Assembly (NCBI GenBank): GCA_000934455.1
Contig: KN886943.1
Coordinates: 1-27,378, forward strand
Origin: Apostichopus parvimensis
Taxonomy: Eukaryota > Echinodermata > Holothuroidea > Aspidochirotida > Stichopodidae
DNA: 27,378 nucleotides
Reading direction: 5' to 3'
A model generated the notes under the pieces. It searched no databases, had not been told where the DNA came from, and worked only from the letters and a program-made list of their open reading frames with translations. This document shows positions 1-8,924 of the stretch, one piece after another (the stretch's first letter is position 1; each line of letters begins with the position of its first letter). The position numbers and the translations under genes were made by a program.

Positions 1-301
1 TCCGACGTCGTAAAGACTACCTTAATATAACTACGACATTAACAAACGTCCATCCGCCGTCGTAAGGACGTCTAAAAGTGAAAGGATTAATTTGTGACGT
101 CAATCCGACGTCTGAACTACTACTTATAATGGACACCGACGTTTAACCGACCATCTGGACCTAAACCCGACGTCGATCCGACGTCATAATGTTTACTGGG
201 TACAGGAGCTCCAAAAATGTAAAAATTACGTACTCGAGAGGGAGGCACGCCAGAGTCAGCGGAGGTCGAGACGGAATTGTGGGGAGATCGGCTATTATCG
301 T
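1..301. repeat. GACGTC-rich sequence, no gene recognised
   Basis: The palindrome GACGTC occurs perfectly at 4, 67, 96, 107, 169 and 180, with a near copy at 138, and is often preceded by TCC. This is far more than chance predicts in 185 bases and suggests a degenerate short-unit repeat, but spacing is irregular and I could not define one unit. Open frames here look like chance. The DNA continues on the far side of the insertion at 312-439, because its flanks share a direct repeat. Confidence 0.45.
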
Positions 302-311
302 GACCGATGTC

Positions 312-439
312 AGTTGATGGGTTGGGGGGGGGGGTTCTGTTTGTGGTTTGGAGTTGGGTTTTTGGGGCTGGTTTGTAGAGCTTTCTTTTGGTTCTGTTGG
401 CCTTTTGGAAAAGGGGGAACACTGCCAGGGGCCTGAAAA
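312..439 (+). mobile_element. Short non-LTR fragment with 10-bp target duplication
   Basis: The 10-mer GACCGATGTC flanks this stretch at 302-311 and 440-449. Positions 336-384 match the start of the LINE-related insertion at 11040-11266 almost base for base. The fragment holds an 11-G run at 324-334 and ends in CCTGAAAA rather than the GTAAAAAGC tail of the other copies, so it is either 3'-shortened or another subfamily. I read it as a 5'-truncated retrotransposed piece. The duplication is seen directly; the class is inferred from the match. Confidence 0.65.
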
Positions 440-523
440 GACCGATGTCCGTACCCGCGAAGAGGGAATACTGCAAATCAGGGAAACGAAAGCAAGTCGA
501 GAAGTTAGGCCCCCACTCGGCTC

Positions 524-1203
524 ATGAGAGTCCCATGTAAGCAGTGTGGTCTCAGTGATGACTTCCAGAGTGAGACAGTGACTGCACAGCCTACAACTCT
601 AGAGCCGGGTTTGTTTCTCACAGCGGAACCACGATCAACAGAGAAACATGAGAGAGTATCGGTTATCGCGTCGTCTGATGTTGTTCATCCCCCAATCGAG
701 ATGGACGGGCTAGACATCGATAACATCAGTGGGTGGTTGGGCGTTTTGTCTCTGCAGGTCGGTGGGCTTCTGTACTTTTGGCTCGCTTGACCTGAGTTTC
801 GTTTGAAGAATGGGATGGTTCGGTAGTGCCGTTTGCCCGTCACGTTTTGTATCCCGCATGGCGGGTCACGTAAAAAGCACATCAGAGATGAACAGATGAA
901 AGATTAAGAATTACGCCATTTTATAGACTTTCTAGAGAAAAGTGATGCTCCTTTATCACGGGATGACATTGCATGTAAAAGTGCTGACCTGAAATTCCTG
1001 TGGGCTCGAATTCAGCAATTACGCGTCCGACGAGGGGCGTTATATCTAAGGTGGGAAGATGTTAAAGGGGAGACCGCGAGCTTCAAATTGTTGATTCCAC
1101 GGAGTCTGCGGAAACAGGTCATGATGCACCTCCACGATGCAAGGACTGTAGGTCACCTGGGATTTGCAAAAACATGGAGTAGAGCCAAACAACGCCCTGT
1201 ATA
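524..1203 (+). pseudogene. Ty3/gypsy pol remnant: RNase H-integrase linker and start of zinc-binding domain
   Basis: The frame opening near 524 reads MRVPCKQCG and continues to 729, where a 149-bp LINE tail interrupts it. After the insertion (from 886) it resumes but meets a TAA near 916. Past that stop the same frame stays open and carries a helical linker and the histidine half of an integrase HHCC finger (LHDARTVGHLG, about 1120-1155), followed by a frameshift near 1200. The cysteine half (CITCEKC) lies in the next segment. The order matches the spacer between RNase H and integrase in Ty3/gypsy polyproteins. Upstream RT and RNase H are not recognisable. The segment cannot be translated as it stands. 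Confidence 0.65.
730..878 (+). mobile_element. 5'-truncated LINE 3' tail inserted in gypsy pol
   Basis: The 149-bp piece is flanked by ACATCAG at 723-729 and 879-885. It is the sense-strand equivalent of the 3' end of the full-length LINE at 20360-24938: the same 3'-UTR, the hairpin CCCGCATGGCGGG (853-865) and the terminal GTAAAAAGC. Removing the insert and one repeat rejoins the gypsy reading frame as DNIRDEQ, which confirms the boundaries. It arrived after the gypsy element and contains no coding capacity. Confidence 0.85.
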
Positions 1204-1764
1204 TTGCCAATGCAGGGGATGAAGGAAGACATTCGTAACCACTGCATTACATGCGAGAAGTGTGGCTCACGTAAGAAAGCCAACAGAAAAGAGCGTGCAC
1301 CGATGCAGCGATACCAAGTTGGGATGCCATTAGAGAGAATCGCCATAGGCATAGCGGGGCCATTTCCAGTAACACATCGGGGTAACCAATTCATCATGGT
1401 TGTGGGAGACTATTTTAGTAAATGGACCGAGGCATACGCTATACCAAATCATACCGCAGAAGTCGTTTTGGACACCTTGGTGGAGGAGTTCATTTGCCGA
1501 TTTGGTACCCCCCGAGAGATCTTGACTGATCAGGGTCGGGATTTTGAGTCGCGACTTTTCCAGTGTCTCTGCAAGGAGCTGGGTATTCGGAAGACTCGTA
1601 CAACGCCATTCCATCCTCAGGCAGATGGGATGATAGAACGGTTCAACCGTACCATGGAATGCATGTTGACTAACTATGTTGCTGATAACCAGAAGGATTG
1701 GGATCGCCATCTTCCTTTCATAACCATGGCGCACGACTCCAAGAGTACACACCCAATTTGCTAA
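1204..1764 (+). pseudogene. Ty3/gypsy integrase core, catalytic Asp lost
   Basis: This 186-codon open stretch holds the cysteines of the HHCC finger (CITCEKC, residues 14-20) and the rve integrase core. The family triad is D,D(35)E. Asp109 (LTDQG) and Glu145 (MIERFNR) are present with exactly 35 residues between them. The first acidic residue, expected in the D-I-x-G-P-x-P segment, reads IGIAGPFP: residue 49 is Gly (codon GGC at 1348-1350), where a single base change from GAC would explain it. The conserved VVGDYFSKW strand is intact. The protein would have inserted retrotransposon cDNA in the nucleus. The frame runs out after MAHDSKSTH, where a deletion shifts it. I am confident of the family; activity is very unlikely. 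Confidence 0.9.
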
Positions 1765-1953
1765 TGTTGGGCAGAGAACCTACAATGCCTTTTGATATTA
1801 TCGTTGGTTTACCACCCACTGAGGAATCCGAAATATTCGACGGAAGACAGAACAGGCACCTAGAGTATGCTGCTCAGTTGAGAGAGAAGATGAGACTTAT
1901 GAAGCAGTCCGTGCACACCTTGGTAAAGCGAGCGAGCGGCAGAAGGAGCACTA
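1740..1953 (+). pseudogene. Ty3/gypsy integrase, post-core segment in shifted frame
   Basis: Integrase homology continues here in the next frame, reading YTPNLLMLGREP and on to a charged helical stretch. This is the typical 'tPfeLmfGR' region that follows the catalytic core in gypsy integrases. A second frameshift lies near 1910-1925: the sensible continuation (GKASERQKEHY) is in the third frame. The segment stops at the LINE-tail insertion at 1954. The frameshifts are read by eye against the family pattern. Confidence 0.75.
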
Positions 1954-2018
1954 TGGGATGGTTCGGTAGTGCCGTTTGGCCGTGACGTTTTGTATCCCGC
2001 ATGGCGGGTCACGTAAAA
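1954..2018 (+). mobile_element. Ultra-short LINE tail (about 65 bp) in gypsy pol
   Basis: Only the last 65 or so bases of the LINE are present, starting TGGGATGGTTCGG and including the hairpin CCCGCATGGCGGG (1996-2008) and the terminal GTAAAAAGC. AGCACTA flanks it at 1947-1953 and 2019-2025. The AGC of the right repeat coincides with the LINE terminus, so the exact edge is ambiguous by 3 bases. Excision restores the pol reading QKEHYDRASKQW. The insert adds 72 bp net and brings an in-frame TAG. Confidence 0.85.
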
Positions 2019-2025
2019 AGCACTA

Positions 2026-2443
2026 CGACAGAGCTAGTAAACAATGGACCTCCTATGCGGAAGGGGATTCCGTTTGGTTACATGCACCCGTGAGGAAAGT
2101 TGGACTCAACCCCAAATTGCGGCCTATTTGGGATGGCCCATATGTAGTTAGCAAGAAATTTACAGAAGTGAATTACCGCATTCAGAAATCAGTGAAGACG
2201 ACACCCAAAATAGTTCATTCTGACAGACTGAAGCCGTTCTTGGCGATTCACGATAAGTCCTGGTGGGAGTTGAAGGAATCAACAGAACCGCGAGATGTGA
2301 CGGAAACAGAAATCCGTAGTCCAATTATCCCGGAGAACATAACGAGGGATAACAGGCGGCTGCAACCCGAACCAGGGCCGGCGGAACACCCCGATCAAGA
2401 AAGCCCCGGGGAGGCTTGTGTACAGACTTCTACAAATGGTTGA
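2026..2443 (+). pseudogene. Ty3/gypsy integrase C-terminal (GPY/F) domain
   Basis: After the LINE tail the pol frame reads YDRASKQW, a VWLHAP strand, then LRPIWDGPYVV, NYRIQ and VHSDRLKPF. This is the GPY/F module found at the integrase C-terminus of many Ty3/gypsy elements and thought to help multimerisation and target DNA contact. A long acidic, Pro/Glu-rich tail follows. The frame ends at 2443, but a better continuation exists in another frame from about 2403. The GPY/F motif itself is complete. Confidence 0.85.
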
Positions 2444-2597
2444 CAAGGAACCTGTTGGGAAATATAATCTGCGTCCGAGTGATCAACGAGCGGGAAAATG
2501 TTGGGAAGCGGCAACGGTTTCACGTGTCCGAGCTGTGTTAGTTAGTGGGAATCAACATTTCGAAGGAGATCATGTCAAAGAGTTTTATTGGGCTTGA
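2403..2597 (+). pseudogene. Ty3/gypsy pol C-terminal tail in shifted frame
   Basis: This frame reads through VGKYNLRPSDQRAG to a stop at 2595-2597. A short basic and aromatic 'YNLR'-like motif is common near the end of gypsy pol proteins, so this is probably the real end of pol, displaced by a frameshift around 2403-2443. There is no further domain. Confidence is moderate because the tail is poorly conserved in the family. Confidence 0.5.
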
Positions 2598-2808
2598 CGT
2601 TGCATTGTGGAAGTAGCGGATTAGAAATTTCCGCTCCCGTATCCCTCCTAGCGGATTATACTGAGACAATGCCCGCTTAAGCTATGGAATGTATGGCCGT
2701 ATGAGTGAGAGGAGACCGCGGATGCCGTTTGTTCTGAATTTCAGAAACTTTGAAAGGAAAATTGAAGATTGAATTGGAGTGGATAATTCGTGAATGACTT
2801 GAAAACCG

Positions 2809-2814
2809 TATAAA
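2809..2814 (+). promoter_or_regulatory. TATA box upstream of the zinc-finger ORF
   Basis: TATAAA lies 57 bases before the ATG at 2871. About 30 bases downstream is a pyrimidine/CA-rich start-like stretch (TCCTCACACA, near 2834-2843). This spacing fits an RNA polymerase II core promoter and would give a short leader of about 30 nt. It could be an internal promoter of the element, or the U3/R part of an unrecognised LTR. No duplicate copy is visible here to decide. Confidence 0.45.
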
Positions 2815-2870
2815 TGTTTGGGAGAGAAGCACATCCTCACACATAGTTTCAAACTAGCCTACAAGTAAAG

Positions 2871-3658
2871 ATGATCAAGTGTAATCCATGTGGGAAGACC
2901 TTCGTGCGGGAGAGGTGTTTGAAGAGGCATCTAGCGACGAGTTGCCCTTCGACGGGCCATGAGAAGACGGATAAGTTCTCCAATTGCGGCGCCGGATTCT
3001 TCCGGGAAGATGTACGCCGACGTCACGAGATTGCGTGCAAAGAAGCTGCTAGGGAGAATGTCCAATCGGCACATTGCTCCCGAAGGGTACACCGACCGGA
3101 TCTACCCTGCAGCAGTCGACACCCACCGGTTGTCGACATCTTGGACATCGACGTGGACTCGGAGGACGACCTAGCCTTGGAGGTGACTGGGAGAACGAAA
3201 CGCGAAGTCCAAACTGAGGGGCAGATCAAAGGCAACCTCCAGCTGGACAGAGGGGAAGTTGTCCGGGTACGAGGACAGCTATATCGACTGCGAAGAGCTG
3301 CGACACTGTTCGCAGTTCGCGAAGAGGGCCCTACCTCTTCCCCCACGCAGACCGAGGAGACCATCGGCTTGGACTTCCGTGAACGGTGGTCACTGAGGAA
3401 TGTTTCCGTTGGTGTCGACAGAGACGGAAATGGTCTCTCGCGGACCGAGGTTACTCATACATACAGGTGCGGGAGTTACAGACAAACGGGGGTCCTTATC
3501 GGCAGTTTTATGTGCCGCCCGTCTATGCCTCCTACCCGGCGTATGGTGGTATGGTACCTCATGGAGCGGCACACCCCCCGAGGATGCCTATGAACAACCG
3601 GGCTGGTTGGGATAATTTCCTGCAGAGGGAGACGCAGCGACATACTGAAGGCCTGTAG
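2871..3658 (+). CDS. Zinc-finger ORF downstream of gypsy pol (accessory ORF, probably frameshifted)
   Basis: The ORF from ATG 2871 starts with a C2HC-type finger (CNPCGKTFVRERCLKRH...C, residues 4-25), then a degenerate second one (FSNCGAGFFREDVRRRHEIAC) lacking the first Cys. The middle is acidic (DIDVDSEDD) and has recurring motifs EVQTE, PTQTE and VSVGVD. The long frame stops at 3591-3593. An overlapping frame ending at 3658 gives a Pro/Tyr/Gly-rich C-terminus (YVPPVYASYPAYGG) that looks more protein-like, so a frameshift between about 3380 and 3480 is likely. It follows pol on the same strand and has its own TATA box. The role is unknown; nucleic-acid binding is inferred from the fingers. 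It might be an extra gypsy ORF or a captured host gene. Confidence 0.55.
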
Positions 3659-3917
3659 AGGTGACAGTGACGCCGGTGGCCTGCCGAAAGAGAACTATAT
3701 TGGACTTTGCATTTGAACTGTGACACGAACATAGTCATTATTATTTTCGGAAGAAAGCACTGATCCGATTTACGTTTAGTTTTCAGGTGTGTAATCAATG
3801 TATGGGAGGTTCGATATGTGCATATAGCTGTGCACAAATGGATCACCATTCCTGTTTTTATCATTGTTGGTGTCTGCGACCATATGGGGTCATATGGTGG
3901 AAGCAAGTTGAGGAGAG

Positions 3918-4644
3918 TGTAACGCTGGCCGACCGTGTTGTGTCGTGCGGGAGCGTGTGAGCGTTTAGTAACGCTGGGGCTTTGTTTTTGAGACACCCGA
4001 GCCGGCTGTGCGCACGTGGATCACTATGTTAGGCTTTGTCCCCATGGGGAGGAACTTCCGCCAGGTGTAGCCGAGTGTTGCATTCGTGGCGGCGGTTGTT
4101 TTCTCTCCATGGTGACAGGCGCCATTGTATGCTATCTTATCCCTATGTATCTGAATAGGAGCCGTGGGATAATCTCTTTTGAATGGTAACGATTTCACAT
4201 GTATACCCAATCAATAGGGTTTAGCGGTTTACATTAATGCCCCATGCATTCCAACCTATTGTTCGGGGGCATAGTTAAAATGAGGAACGATGTACACGTC
4301 GGACAGTAGAGTGTTGTAGTTGAGTAGTGAGGTTCTGTTGTTTTAGGGGTAGGTTGTTTCGTTGGTTACATGTTAATTTGGAGTTGTGTTGGCTCGAGGT
4401 TTTTTTATGTCGTTTGCTTTTGAGATAGTCGACTGTAATTCTGTTTGGAAGGCTAACAAGAGATTTCCAACACGTTACGTGTTGTGTCTTCTGTCGTGTC
4501 GCTCGTCTTCTTCATTAACTGTGTTATTCGTCCTGGCCTGTCAAAATATAACATCTACGGCCAAGGATCCCGACCTGCCGGCCCACGCTACCTTGGAGTC
4601 TTGTTGAGTTTATTCACATCTGTGAATCTCTGGTAGCACTCACA
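3918..4644 (+). mobile_element. Possible 3' LTR of the gypsy element
   Basis: A purine-rich run (AAGTTGAGGAGAG, 3905-3917) is followed immediately by TGTAACGC, a start typical of Ty3/gypsy LTRs after the polypurine tract. A compatible ACA end occurs at 4642-4644. The DNA from 3660 to here has no convincing gene, and composition turns AT-rich and host-like after about 4650. The 5' LTR lies outside the window, so the ends and length cannot be confirmed. Open frames inside look accidental. Confidence 0.35.
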
Positions 4645-7101
4645 ATGCACGACTCGCCATGCTCATGATCTTGGAAATCAGCTAAAGATTTTGAGCTCTC
4701 TATACAGTATTTTGAAGTGACATATCTAGCTAATGCACCATAAATACCTGGTTACACACTCCACCTTAAAACACAATCCTTGAATTTGGCAAAAGAGCTG
4801 TCAGAAAAGGATGAAATATTCGTGTTTGTCCGTGCACACACATGCATACAGCATGTGAGTGTAGGAGCAGCCATGTTTGTGCAGTGTGTGTAACCATGGT
4901 GTAACCAGACCACAGATCAGCAGCTGTGATTGGTCAATTAAGGTTTGACCTGGACATACGGACCAATTAGATAAGCTCTTTTAAGAGCAGTGGGGTCATT
5001 TCTTTTTTTTCGTATTTCTTAAATTGTGACTGTTTGTGCCAGTAGAACCAAAAAGAACAAGTCAATCTTGATTCAGTACATGTTTATACTTACTATTTCA
5101 GAGAAATTTACTTTGACCACTGACCCTGTGAACCAAAATGCATCTAAATTGGCCATGGCCCATAGCCTACAGCTGAGGCATGGATTTGCCACAATGTGTC
5201 TTCATTTATAGCATTTTCATTGTACCCCTGAGCATGAAACATTACAAATACTTTTATCAGAGGACAATTCTTTCTAAACAAGGACTGTACCATCTTGAAG
5301 TGTTGGGTAGCTAATGGTTAATTGAACATGAACTGGGCACGATATGCTTTCAGTTAACATTTACATTGTACACCGAAACTACTTCATCAATTGCTTCATC
5401 CTATAAAATATACATGCAACAATGTTCATAACTACAGCAGTATATAACTCACCCATAATGACTAGATATGCTTTCTCCCAGCTAAGTATTATTTATGGTT
5501 GCAATAATTGTTATCAAAACCATTTTGGAACTTTTAAAATAGTTACAAGTAGCAAAGGTTATACTTGCTGATTGTTGTTCCCTTCTTCATTCATCCCCAC
5601 AAAGTGAAGATATTTATTTCATTGAAATAGTAAAAGAAACATTACATACACAGCTGATCAATTAGGGGTAATATATTGCTCACAACTGCTAGAGACAACT
5701 GATGGACAGGGGTGATAGCATATGCCCATTGTATACCTGTTGTAAGAGACGACCACCGCCAGTAAACATTATCTACCAACCTACCTAAATCTTAAAGACA
5801 TTATGTAGCAGGTATGTGCATGCTTTATATACTCACTGAAGACCAAGGACAGGATGATTGGCACGGTTCATCTATTTATAATAATATCATGATTAAACTG
5901 TTAAAAGTTTAATTCTGCCAGTGTATATCAGGGATATTGTTCACCCTTCACTATGTAGCATTAGGAGTACATACGTTAAAGTAATAAAATAATTATGCAA
6001 ATGAGATCCTATCCACTCTCACACTGAAATAAATTTCCCTAAAGAGAAGTAAAATATCTGTACTGATTAGATTCTACTGTAGCTAGTGTACATTCCCCAC
6101 TTACCACCAATACCACAAGTCTACCTGAGGTATCCATTAACAAGCGCCTGTTCCACCTATCCCTTGCACCCAACTGGGCCCCGCATGGCTCATTTTAGTA
6201 TCAATCATTCTGTATGATGGATCGCATGGTTTGATCGAGTATATACACGGCTGTTATGCACATTTTCTCATAATAAACTGTTTTATATATTGAAGACACT
6301 ACATACATCACACATCTTTTGACGTCATATGTTTCTAACCTTCCATCCAACTACTGTAGCCCATTATCAGTACATTTTTTTTGTAAATTATGGATTTTTT
6401 TTTAAATAGGTCGGGTGTCAACTGAGGTGAAACACCTGCAAAAACTTATGCCGAGGCCAGATGAAGTTGAATCTTGGTGTGTGGGTTTTACTAGCAACAA
6501 GGACAGTTTAGGGAGGAGTCTGAGCATGGTTTTTTTTATTTAGAAAGGAGTTTATGTTGGAATTGTTGTATTTTTATGCTTTTGCTTGTGAACATGTCAA
6601 CTCAATCATGCCTTATCAGAATAGATTTATAATGTTAGTCAAAGAATCACAAAGCACCTTGGCTTTCTGTGTCATTTTTTAACAGCTGTATCATATATGA
6701 TCTACTTCTAATGCAGACGGAGGCTCACACAAGGCAAGAAAACGACAGAAGAGACAAATAGGACTAGTTATATGCGTGTTTGCTTGTCATCCTTGGTATA
6801 CTGGAGGCAGCAACTCTTTTTCCCTTTCATGACTTGGATGATGAGCTCCTTTAGGCTGTTGATTTGTGGCTAAGCTTGGTTGTTGCTCAGTTGTTTTTGT
6901 GCTTTTCAAATAGTCATGAGCTTCTATTCAAATTTATTGCAAGTAATCGTGGTTTTTGTCACAAGTTATTGCATGTTTAATTTGTTTTTAACTAAGCACC
7001 CAACAACTTGAGTGTATCTTTTGAAGGCAATAAAATCAAATTCTGTGGGTAGAATTAACTATCAAGGGATGACATGACTTCATAATTTCGTTAAATAACA
7101 G
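4645..7101. other. AT-rich non-coding DNA (intergenic or intronic)
   Basis: I see no credible ORF, RNA gene or mobile element here on either strand. The stretch contains short T and A runs and some TG-rich sequence near 4840-4900. A weak acceptor-like site near 6716 (AATGCAG before ACGGAGGC) opens a short basic reading frame, but no good donor follows. It probably belongs to the intron or upstream region of the exon at 7102. Confidence 0.5.
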
Positions 7102-7218
7102 ATCTTCCTGCTGCAGTGAGCTCAAGGAAGGACATACAGTGGTCGCAACCTGAAACGGACCTGGTCATCAACGAGTACGGGAAATACATACGAGGAGAGA
7201 CTGGCAACAAACTTCCAA
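7102..7218 (+). CDS. Internal coding exon, uncharacterised host or domesticated-element gene
   Basis: The exon is bounded by an acceptor (TTAAATAACAG) and a strong donor (GTAAGAAAAG). It has one fully open frame (2 nt + 38 codons + 1 nt) with CpG and codon use unlike the AT-rich flanks. The peptide includes SRKDIQWSQPETDLVINEYG and KYIRGETGNKLP. A Trp-x3-Glu...Val...Tyr/Phe-x2-Tyr-Ile...Leu-Pro pattern resembles a short helical segment seen in some invertebrate and fish uncharacterised proteins. I recall the pattern only loosely, so no function is assigned. Confidence 0.65.
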
Positions 7219-8535
7219 GTAAGAAAAGTCTTAACAATCAAATATGCTTTAATACTTCCTGACAAGGGTTGAGCACCTCTTGGTTTGTCCTTTTAGGCCA
7301 GGTGAAACTAATACTAATTTGTTGTTCTAATTGAGCACTGTGATATTTGAGCACTAAAACACAATCAGTTACATCTGTTCTTGTATGTAAGGTATACATA
7401 TCAACACAGCAGCATTATTTAAATCATATATTATTAGAGATTGTTATCAAATAGCCTTTTTCAAATTTTCTGTTATGAAATAAAAAAATGTATGTTGTGA
7501 ATTAATGAGAATGATTGTGTTTAGTAGGGACTGATATCAAGGAAGTATTCTTGTTTGAAAGTTGGCACTTTAAAATGCTAAAAAAGACTGCTTTGGGGAG
7601 GGGGGGGGGAGGGGGTGAGGGCATAACAGCCTTCCATCTACAGTACTACAAGCCATCAAAATGAGAACTATTTTCACAGTAGTTAGCGTCTATACTACAG
7701 GCATTCAGGAATGACTACTACAGGCCTTCATAATATGGTTACCAAATTCGGTGCATTTAAGTTGCAATTTACCATGCTGTCACCAGTGAAATTTCAGCTA
7801 GGAGGGGGCAAATGTTCGGGTAAAATACTTGAAAATGTCTAATCGGGGAAGTTGTTTTTTCACATTTTGGTCGCATATTGGCTAAGACCGGGTTAATTAC
7901 TCCAGAGTTTTCCAGATTTTACAAATATTGTTCCAATGATATAAATGTTTAAAACTATTCATTTACCAGAAAAATTAACCATGTACATAATTGTAATCAA
8001 CATTGAATGTTGGCAGAGTGATGAGGATGATGTGAGCCTACTGTAACTGTAGTGTGGGCCTTTCAAGATATACTTTGTGTGGTTAATCATCGTCTTGTTC
8101 CATAAGCCAGTTCACGATTTCAAGTGTGCATACTCACAACGAAAACGGCAGTTCGACAAATGCGACGATCCCCCATGGAGCTATCATTACGGCTTTTATT
8201 TAATTTGTTACCACTCTTTGGAAAGTAAACCAACTAAATTTGTGTTAATATCATGTTAGCAGGATGAGCCGTGTTGCTCACGTGATTTTTTCAAAGATAT
8301 TTATGTACACTGTTTGTGTAATACCGAGTGACATTTTACCATTATAACAATATTTACTGTAAGCATCATCTGGCTTATTGTTGCATAATTGTATGCATTT
8401 AAGATCATTGTTGGTTTTCCATTTTTTATTACCACTTTTCATCTCTTGAATTTTTTGCTATATCACAGTATTGCATGCCTGTTTTGGTATTTTATGCTAA
8501 TTCCACTTAATTGTATACTAAGGGATGTTCTGCAG
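7219..8535. other. Presumed intron, no gene recognised
   Basis: AT-rich sequence separates two + strand exons whose phases agree (1 nt left over, then 2 nt). Apart from the G-rich tract at 7595-7621 I see no coding or structured feature. Short open frames at 8077 and 8389 have host intron-like composition. Confidence 0.4.
7595..7621 (+). repeat. G-rich tract with G-quadruplex potential
   Basis: Four or more runs of at least three G lie within 27 bases (GGGG, a run of nine, GGGGG, GGG) separated by single A or TGA. This satisfies the usual G3+N1-7 quadruplex pattern. It sits in the presumed intron between 7218 and 8536. Confidence 0.6.
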
Positions 8536-8627
8536 AAGGGTTACCAAACAATCCATTGCTACTGCTGTCTAACCCAGGATGTAAGAGATTGCGGCATAAA
8601 GCCCTAATCAGACAAATCAAAACATAG
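8536..8627 (+). CDS. Candidate terminal exon following exon 7102-7218
   Basis: An acceptor (GGGATGTTCTGCAG) precedes an exon that begins with 2 nt completing the codon left open by the donor at 7219, giving Lys. The frame reads GLPNNPLLLLSNPG, then a basic segment (CKRLRHKALIRQIKT), and stops with TAG at 8625-8627. An AATAAA lies 292 bases downstream at 8919. A Leu-rich then basic terminus would suit the end of a small DNA-binding domain, but the match is only structural. The exon pairing is inference from phase. Confidence 0.35.
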
Positions 8628-8793
8628 ATCATATTCCTGTTTTGAAGGAGCTCCGACAAAGATGAGCAGAGACTAAACGTCACCAAAGTTATGAAAGTGT
8701 TGGAGACTGCTTCACATGAACTCAGGAGCATTGTGCTATATTTTCAATTGCATAAGAGAGGCTGAAGACTGCAGTTCCAAATTTACCCAAGAG

Positions 8794-8838
8794 TTAGTTA
8801 TTTTGGGCTTTCTTGTCATTGTTGTGGTAAGCAGCAGC
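8794..8838 (-). CDS. Candidate terminal exon of the - strand gene
   Basis: On the - strand an acceptor (CAACCTAACAG) is followed by 14 codons (AAAYHNNDKKAQNN) and a TAA at 8794-8796. The start phase (0) matches the end of the exon at 9247-9299. It overlaps the presumed 3'-UTR of the + strand gene, so one of the two models may be wrong. The pyrimidine tract is weak. Confidence 0.3.
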   Translation of the reverse strand, partial: AAAYHNNDKKAQNN

Positions 8839-8918
8839 CTGTTAGGTTGGATTCCATCAGCAAAGTTTGCAGTGGAAGAGCAAGGTCTGTTAACGTTACA
8901 CCATTTCACTCATTCTCC

Positions 8919-8924
8919 AATAAA
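8919..8924 (+). terminator. Polyadenylation signal AATAAA
   Basis: AATAAA in the context CTCCAATAAAACAAC lies downstream of the candidate + strand terminal exon (stop at 8627). A GT/T-rich stretch follows about 20-30 bases later (CATGTTTGTTTGC). This is what a 3'-UTR end would look like, though the hexamer is common in AT-rich DNA. Confidence 0.35.

Noticed and set aside
120-476. Open reading frame on - strand of 118 codons
   Set aside because: It crosses the insertion at 312-439 and both target repeats, its Pro/Thr-rich content comes from GT-rich retrotransposon sequence, and the gypsy DNA reads on the other strand.
1330-1752. 140-codon - strand frame
   Set aside because: It is the shadow of the integrase core, which has clear catalytic motifs on +.
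3023-3364. 113-codon - strand frame
   Set aside because: It is the antisense of the zinc-finger ORF; Ser/Arg-rich and without motifs.
3559-3996. 145-codon - strand frame
   Set aside because: It overlaps the end of the zinc-finger ORF, the purine tract and the possible LTR start. No domain or start signal was seen.
4386-4607. 73-codon + frame with hydrophobic stretch
   Set aside because: It lies inside the putative LTR; no signal peptide logic or splice sites, composition T-rich.
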